NCBI RefSeq assembly: GCF_024622505.1
Contig: NZ_JANKAS010000003.1
Coordinates: 186,001-250,000 of the forward strand
Direction: 5' to 3'
DNA: 64,000 nt
DNA from: Irregularibacter muris
GTDB taxonomy: Bacteria; Bacillota; Clostridia; Eubacteriales; Garciellaceae
Shown: positions 60,703 to 64,000 of the stretch, piece by piece
Layout of the letters: each line of letters starts with the position of its first letter
Numbering within the stretch: the stretch's first letter is position 1
The notes under the pieces: generated by a model
The model's database searches: none
Seen by the model: the letters and a program-made list of their open reading frames with translations, nothing else
Told to the model about the DNA's origin: nothing
Translations under genes and position numbers: made by a program

Positions 60703-61653
60703 TTATACCAATGCCGTCACTACTGCACCATAATCCCCAATCTTTTCTCTTAGCTCGGCGGGAAGGATCTTCACTATCTTTCTAGAATACTCTAAGGCTT
60801 CCTTTTCAATCTCTCTATACATAGCCTCATTTAAAAACTTTCCTGCTCTAGCATAAACACTGCCTGCTATGATGACTTCAGGATTTAAAATATCGATAAG
60901 TATAGATAATCCCCTTCCAAAATATTGTCCAGATATTCTAAACACCTCTAAGGCGTCTTTGTTCCCTTGTTCGGCTGCCTGGGCTACATCCTTTGTGGTA
61001 ATATCCTGAATGCTTGTTTTGACAAAGGAGGCTCTTATTCCCTGAGCTTTAAGCTCATAGGCTTTTTGCTGTGCTATTTGGGTAATGCCCCCACCACTAC
61101 AAAATCCTTCAAAACTGCCAGACTTGCCATAGCCCATTGGGCCCTCTTCTTCCAAGCGTATATGACCTACTTCACCAGCCATATTACTGGCGCCGGTGTA
61201 TAATTTCCCATTGAGGATAAGCCCTGCCCCTAGACCGGTTCCAAAGGTAAGAAAAATGACATCCTTGTATCCCTTTCCTGCTCCATATCTCCATTCTGCC
61301 AAAGCACAAGCATCGGCATCATTTTGAAGCTTTGCCCTTACCCCTAGTTTTTCCTCAATATAATCTACAATGGGAACATTATCCCAACCTGGAAGATTAG
61401 GAGGAGATTTGATTATCCCTCTTTCCCCATCTAAGGGGCCTCCGCAGGAAATCCCTATTGTATATATTTCAGTGTCTAAGTTAAAATGCTTTAACATGGT
61501 GGTACCTGCTAAGATTAATTTATCAATAATCTTTCTCCAGTCCCTTGTGGTTGGAATTTCTACTCGATCTAGGAAAAGAATATTCCCCTCTGTCTCCTCG
61601 GCTAAGATCACGGCTGATTTTGTTCCTCCGATATCAAATCCTAGTACGAACAT
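60703..61653 (-). CDS. ROK-family sugar kinase without zinc motif
   Basis: Kinase of 316 residues with the ROK core: FVLGFDIGGTKSAVILAE, ISCGGPLDGERG, LQNDADACALAEWRYGAGKG with the catalytic Asp, LTFGTGLGAGLILNG and GEVGHIRL. Where most ROK proteins have a CxCGxxGCxE zinc motif, this one reads YGKSGSFEGFCSGGG, so zinc binding is probably lost. It overlaps the SIS-domain gene by 13 bp and lies downstream of a ribose-type ABC importer, pointing to phosphorylation of the imported sugar. Substrate not assigned. Confidence 0.9.
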   Translation of the reverse strand: MFVLGFDIGGTKSAVILAEETEGNILFLDRVEIPTTRDWRKIIDKLILAGTTMLKHFNLDTEIYTIGISCGGPLDGERGIIKSPPNLPGWDNVPIVDYIEEKLGVRAKLQNDADACALAEWRYGAGKGYKDVIFLTFGTGLGAGLILNGKLYTGASNMAGEVGHIRLEEEGPMGYGKSGSFEGFCSGGGITQIAQQKAYELKAQGIRASFVKTSIQDITTKDVAQAAEQGNKDALEVFRISGQYFGRGLSILIDILNPEVIIAGSVYARAGKFLNEAMYREIEKEALEYSRKIVKILPAELREKIGDYGAVVTALV

Positions 61654-62306
61654 ATATCTTCACCAAAGATTTCATATTCCAAGCTTCTACAGATAAGATG
61701 GTACAAAGGAAGATGATATTCTTGCACCATAAAAGTCTCTTGAGCAGGAGCATTTAATAAAATATCACTAAACTCTTTAAGCTTACCTCCTGTTTCTCCC
61801 GTAAGAGATATGACCAAAAGACCTTTGGCTTTTGCTATCTTCGCGGCATTACATACATTTTCTGCATTCCCAGAGGTGGAGAGTCCTATAAAGACATCAT
61901 TTTTCTGTCCGTAGACATAAACCTGTTGTGCATAAGCCATATCAAAGCTTACATCATTGCCATAGGCTGTCAAAAAACCTATTTGAGCTACCAAGGATAT
62001 GGCAGGGATTCCCCCTTGAAGACTTTCTGTAATATGCTTTGCATCTTGTTCTGGCACCAAGTCTTGAAGCTTTTGTTTGAATTTTTCTTCTATAGGCCTT
62101 TTGATATAAAATTCCTTTACAAGTTCTCCTACAATATGTTCACTATCTGCGGCACTTCCTCCATTTCCGCAAATAAGTATTTTCCCTCCAAGCTTTATCC
62201 GGTTGACTACTTCTTTGATTAATTTTTCTAGGTCTTCTTGAAGATCATTCATCATAGGATAATTTTTTGTAAATTCTTTAAGAATATCTTCTGTGTATTT
62301 TTTCAA
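61641..62306 (-). CDS. SIS-domain phosphosugar isomerase, GmhA-like
   Basis: Cytoplasmic protein of 221 residues with a sugar-isomerase fold similar to sedoheptulose-7-phosphate isomerase (GmhA) and DiaA. Seen: ILICGNGGSAADSEHIVGEL, GLSTSGNAENVCNAAKIAKAKGLLV (in parts), SLTGETGG and VQEYHLPLYHLICRSLE, which carry the Ser/Thr phosphate-binding loops and the late Glu and His. An insertion about residues 70-100 (YIKRPIEEKFKQKLQDLVPE) is longer than in GmhA core. The gene overlaps a ROK kinase gene; with the importer upstream it suggests uptake, phosphorylation and isomerisation of an unusual sugar. Confidence 0.88.
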   Translation of the reverse strand: MKKYTEDILKEFTKNYPMMNDLQEDLEKLIKEVVNRIKLGGKILICGNGGSAADSEHIVGELVKEFYIKRPIEEKFKQKLQDLVPEQDAKHITESLQGGIPAISLVAQIGFLTAYGNDVSFDMAYAQQVYVYGQKNDVFIGLSTSGNAENVCNAAKIAKAKGLLVISLTGETGGKLKEFSDILLNAPAQETFMVQEYHLPLYHLICRSLEYEIFGEDICSY

Positions 62307-62336
62307 AGCTCATCCCCCTTATCTATGATTAAAATG

Positions 62337-62377
62337 TAGGAAAGTTTGGTCCCCTCCTAGCAAGACCAACTTTCCTA
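62337..62377. repeat. Palindromic intergenic repeat, copy C (short)
   Basis: TAGGAAAGTT ... AACTTTCCTA arms with an inner TGGTCCCC / CAAGACCA sequence, matching the inner half of copy A (reverse complement of 7312-7354) with few changes. The GCGGC hairpin half is absent. Confidence 0.7.
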
Positions 62378-62384
62378 TATGATA

Positions 62385-62414
62385 ACAAAGAGGTTACGAA
62401 GGTAACCTCTTTGT
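62385..62414 (-). other. Strong hairpin after the binding-protein gene
   Basis: A 13-bp perfect stem ACAAAGAGGTTAC/GTAACCTCTTTGT with a GAAG loop lies 12 bp after the stop codon. The minus-strand tail is TATCATA without a T-run, so it may mostly protect the binding-protein mRNA and reduce expression of the downstream isomerase and kinase. Confidence 0.6.
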
Positions 62415-62426
62415 GTGTTTATTCCT

Positions 62427-63383
62427 TTATTTTAATGCGTCTTTATTGATTACAGAAACTCCTGTATCCACATAGTCTTTATCCACTGAATTGCCTTCAA
62501 GTACGCTAACTGCAGTCTTCATTCCTTCATAACCCATAACATCTGGATTTTGGGCCATTGTCGCCAATAGATATCCTTCTTCAATCAATTGTAGGATCGT
62601 GTCTGATTTATCAAATCCAACGCCGATTACTTCTCCGCCAGCTTCTTTAATAGCGTTTCCTGTTCCTACGGTAGAACCTTCATTTCCTCCAAAGATTCCT
62701 ACTACACCTTCAGTGATATAGTTCGCTGCGATATCTTTTGATTTAGCTGCATCTCCATCCCCATATTGGGTTTCAAGCACTTCAAAATCTGTTCCTTCAA
62801 AGGCAGATCTAAATCCTTTTTCTCTTTGTACGGTTGAATCTGTTGAAGCATTTACACTTACAACTCCAATTTTACCAGAGGTAATACCCTTGTCTTCCAA
62901 AGCTTTAAGCATTTCTTCTCCTGCAGTTTTACCCGCTGCTTCGTTATCTGTAGCTAAGGTTTGAGCTGCTGGAAAATCAGCAGGGGAGTCAACATAGACA
63001 ATCTTGATTCCTTCATTTTCAGCTTCTTTAAGAGCTGCTGTAACTGCATCGGGTCCATTAGCTGCAAGAAGTATAGCCTGGGCTCCACCAGCAATAGCAT
63101 TATTAATGCTTTCAATTTGCTTAGCATCATCTTTCACATCTGGTGCAAGCCATTTATAATCTACATTACCCAACTCATCGGCTGCTTTTTTAGCTCCTTC
63201 ATCAACAGTAACCCAGTGTTGGTCCATTTGGTCCATAGTGATAAGATAAACTTGATATTTATCTCCTTTATTTCCTTCACTACCTTCATTACCATCACTA
63301 TTTGCACCAGTACCATTTGAACATCCTACTGCTGCAAAGATTAATGCTAAAATTAATGCCATTGCAAAAAGTTTCTTCTTCAT
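62427..63383 (-). CDS. Ribose-type sugar ABC importer binding lipoprotein
   Basis: Extracellular lipoprotein of 318 residues, periplasmic-binding-protein family 4 (RbsB-like). The signal peptide ends at AAVGC (lipobox, about residue 21); a Gly/Ser/Asn linker follows. The sugar-binding domain shows YLITMDQMDQHWVTVDEGAKKA, ESINNAIAGGAQAILLAANG, TDNEAAGKTAGEEML and GVVGIFGGNEGSTVGTGNAI. The normal permease gene precedes it on the same strand. Ligand unknown; the ROK kinase and SIS isomerase downstream suggest an aldose. Confidence 0.93.
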   Translation of the reverse strand: MKKKLFAMALILALIFAAVGCSNGTGANSDGNEGSEGNKGDKYQVYLITMDQMDQHWVTVDEGAKKAADELGNVDYKWLAPDVKDDAKQIESINNAIAGGAQAILLAANGPDAVTAALKEAENEGIKIVYVDSPADFPAAQTLATDNEAAGKTAGEEMLKALEDKGITSGKIGVVSVNASTDSTVQREKGFRSAFEGTDFEVLETQYGDGDAAKSKDIAANYITEGVVGIFGGNEGSTVGTGNAIKEAGGEVIGVGFDKSDTILQLIEEGYLLATMAQNPDVMGYEGMKTAVSVLEGNSVDKDYVDTGVSVINKDALK

Positions 63384-63490
63384 AACAATCCCCCTATTTT
63401 TATTTATTTTAAAGCTTTCGCTTTAATAACGTAATTTGATAATCCTCAATAAATGGGTAAGGAATCTTGGTTTAAGATTTTAAGGTTTCT

Positions 63491-64000
63491 TTAGGCCTTG
63501 ACCTTTACCTTTGTCTTTGCTTTATTGTTTTTATTGGCTCTGACTACAATATCTAATAATACAGAGATAATAACGATAATGCCTATTACTATGTTTCTGA
63601 TGGCCACAGGAGCCCCAGCAAATTGAAGACCATTTTGTAATACACCCCAAATAGATGCCCCTACAATTGTTCCTAAAAGTATCCCTTGGCCACCTAGGGT
63701 ACTTACCCCCCCAATAACAGAAGCGGCTACTGCATAGAGCTCATAGGTGGTACCGGCATCCATGGTACCCATTCCGCTAGTGGCTGTGATAATTAGTCCT
63801 ACAGTGGCTGAACACACTGCACTTACTAGATAGGTTTTGGTCACGGTGCTGGATACGTTTACTCCTGAAAGATGGGCGGCATGGATATTACTACCCACTG
63901 CATAGATATGCCTTCCCGTCCTGGTTCTACTAAGGATAAAGTTAAAGACTAACCAAATGGCTAAGCTTATCCATATGGTGTTGTATAATCCAAAGGTTTT
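63491..64000 (-). CDS. Ribose-type sugar ABC importer permease, partial
   Basis: C-terminal 169 residues of an RbsC-family permease; the gene continues beyond the right edge, reading without interruption to 64000. The fragment contains FNFILSRTRTGRHIYAVGSN (ATPase contact region), SGVNVSSTVTKTYLVSA, VIGGVSTLGGQGILLGTIVG and the last membrane segments, ending in a Lys-rich tail KNNKAKTKVKVKA. It precedes the binding-protein gene by 107 bp. Confidence 0.93.
   Translation of the reverse strand, partial: KTFGLYNTIWISLAIWLVFNFILSRTRTGRHIYAVGSNIHAAHLSGVNVSSTVTKTYLVSAVCSATVGLIITATSGMGTMDAGTTYELYAVAASVIGGVSTLGGQGILLGTIVGASIWGVLQNGLQFAGAPVAIRNIVIGIIVIISVLLDIVVRANKNNKAKTKVKVKA

Noticed and set aside
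63400-63430. AAAGCGAAAGCTTT near the sugar-binding protein gene as a cre site
   Set aside because: Too many mismatches to the CcpA consensus; it is more simply a short A/T-rich inverted repeat.
1-64000. tRNA, rRNA, insertion sequences, prophage genes
   Set aside because: No transposase, integrase, phage structural gene, rRNA or tRNA cloverleaf was recognised by reading.

Overview
The window looks like chromosome of a low-GC, Gram-positive, anaerobic Firmicute, most likely a clostridium (Clostridia). The basis is AT-rich sequence, strong G-rich ribosome binding sites, many PRD-type PTS regulators, an ECF sigma/anti-sigma pair of Bacillus SigM type, a TxpA-type holin-like toxin, a PocR-domain two-component system and an ethanolamine/propanediol-type microcompartment locus. 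I cannot name a species. Most genes lie on the minus strand; the plus-strand exceptions are at about 8.6, 10.7, 13.3, 23.4, 37.1 and 47.7 kb.

Layout. 1-4.4 kb: the promoter end of a 1,2-propanediol utilisation (pdu) operon (shell proteins PduA and PduB, then the large subunit of B12-dependent diol dehydratase, cut by the window edge), preceded by a sensor kinase/response regulator pair. 4.7-12.6 kb: housekeeping genes (ECF sigma and anti-sigma factor, ATC-hydrolase-like protein, proC, an allophanate-hydrolase C-domain protein, a GltS glutamate transporter, an LCP cell-wall ligase, manA). 12.7-14.6 kb: gene debris, a GPP34 (GOLPH3-like) protein with a MerR-type partner, and a dead ABC permease. 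14.7-21.6 kb: a fructose-type PTS (split A, B, C) with a mannosylglycerate-hydrolase-like GH38 enzyme and a PRD regulator. 21.9-26 kb: a fused, internally shortened MNT-HEPN protein, a TetR regulator and a two-gene ABC exporter. 26-33.2 kb: a galactitol-type PTS with two EIIA proteins, a PfkB kinase, a class II aldolase and a histidine phosphatase. 33.5-37.9 kb: an AgcS amino-acid symporter, a divergent Cys/Met-metabolism PLP enzyme and an IclR regulator. 38-38.4 kb: an intact type I toxin-antitoxin locus. 38.6-47.6 kb: a second fructose-type PTS with two tandem class II aldolases and its PRD regulator, then a second GH38 alpha-mannosidase. 48.2-59.1 kb: an eight-gene operon encoding a FadR-family regulator, a third GH38 alpha-mannosidase, an M42 aminopeptidase and a complete Opp-type ABC importer. 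59.4-64 kb: two ROK sugar kinases, a SIS-domain isomerase and a ribose-type sugar ABC importer cut by the window edge.

Together the genes describe a carbohydrate scavenger. Three cytoplasmic GH38 mannosidases, ManA, ROK kinases and three PTSs suggest use of mannosides, possibly including mannosylated peptides through the Opp/M42/GH38 operon. That operon appears to be controlled by its own first gene through two matched operators. Other points of interest are a second toxin-antitoxin copy that has cleanly lost its toxin, a family of about 77-bp palindromic intergenic repeats, a hairpin that may bring a distant ribosome binding site to the AgcS start codon, and direct-repeat and inverted-repeat candidate operators upstream of the pdu and mannoside operons.
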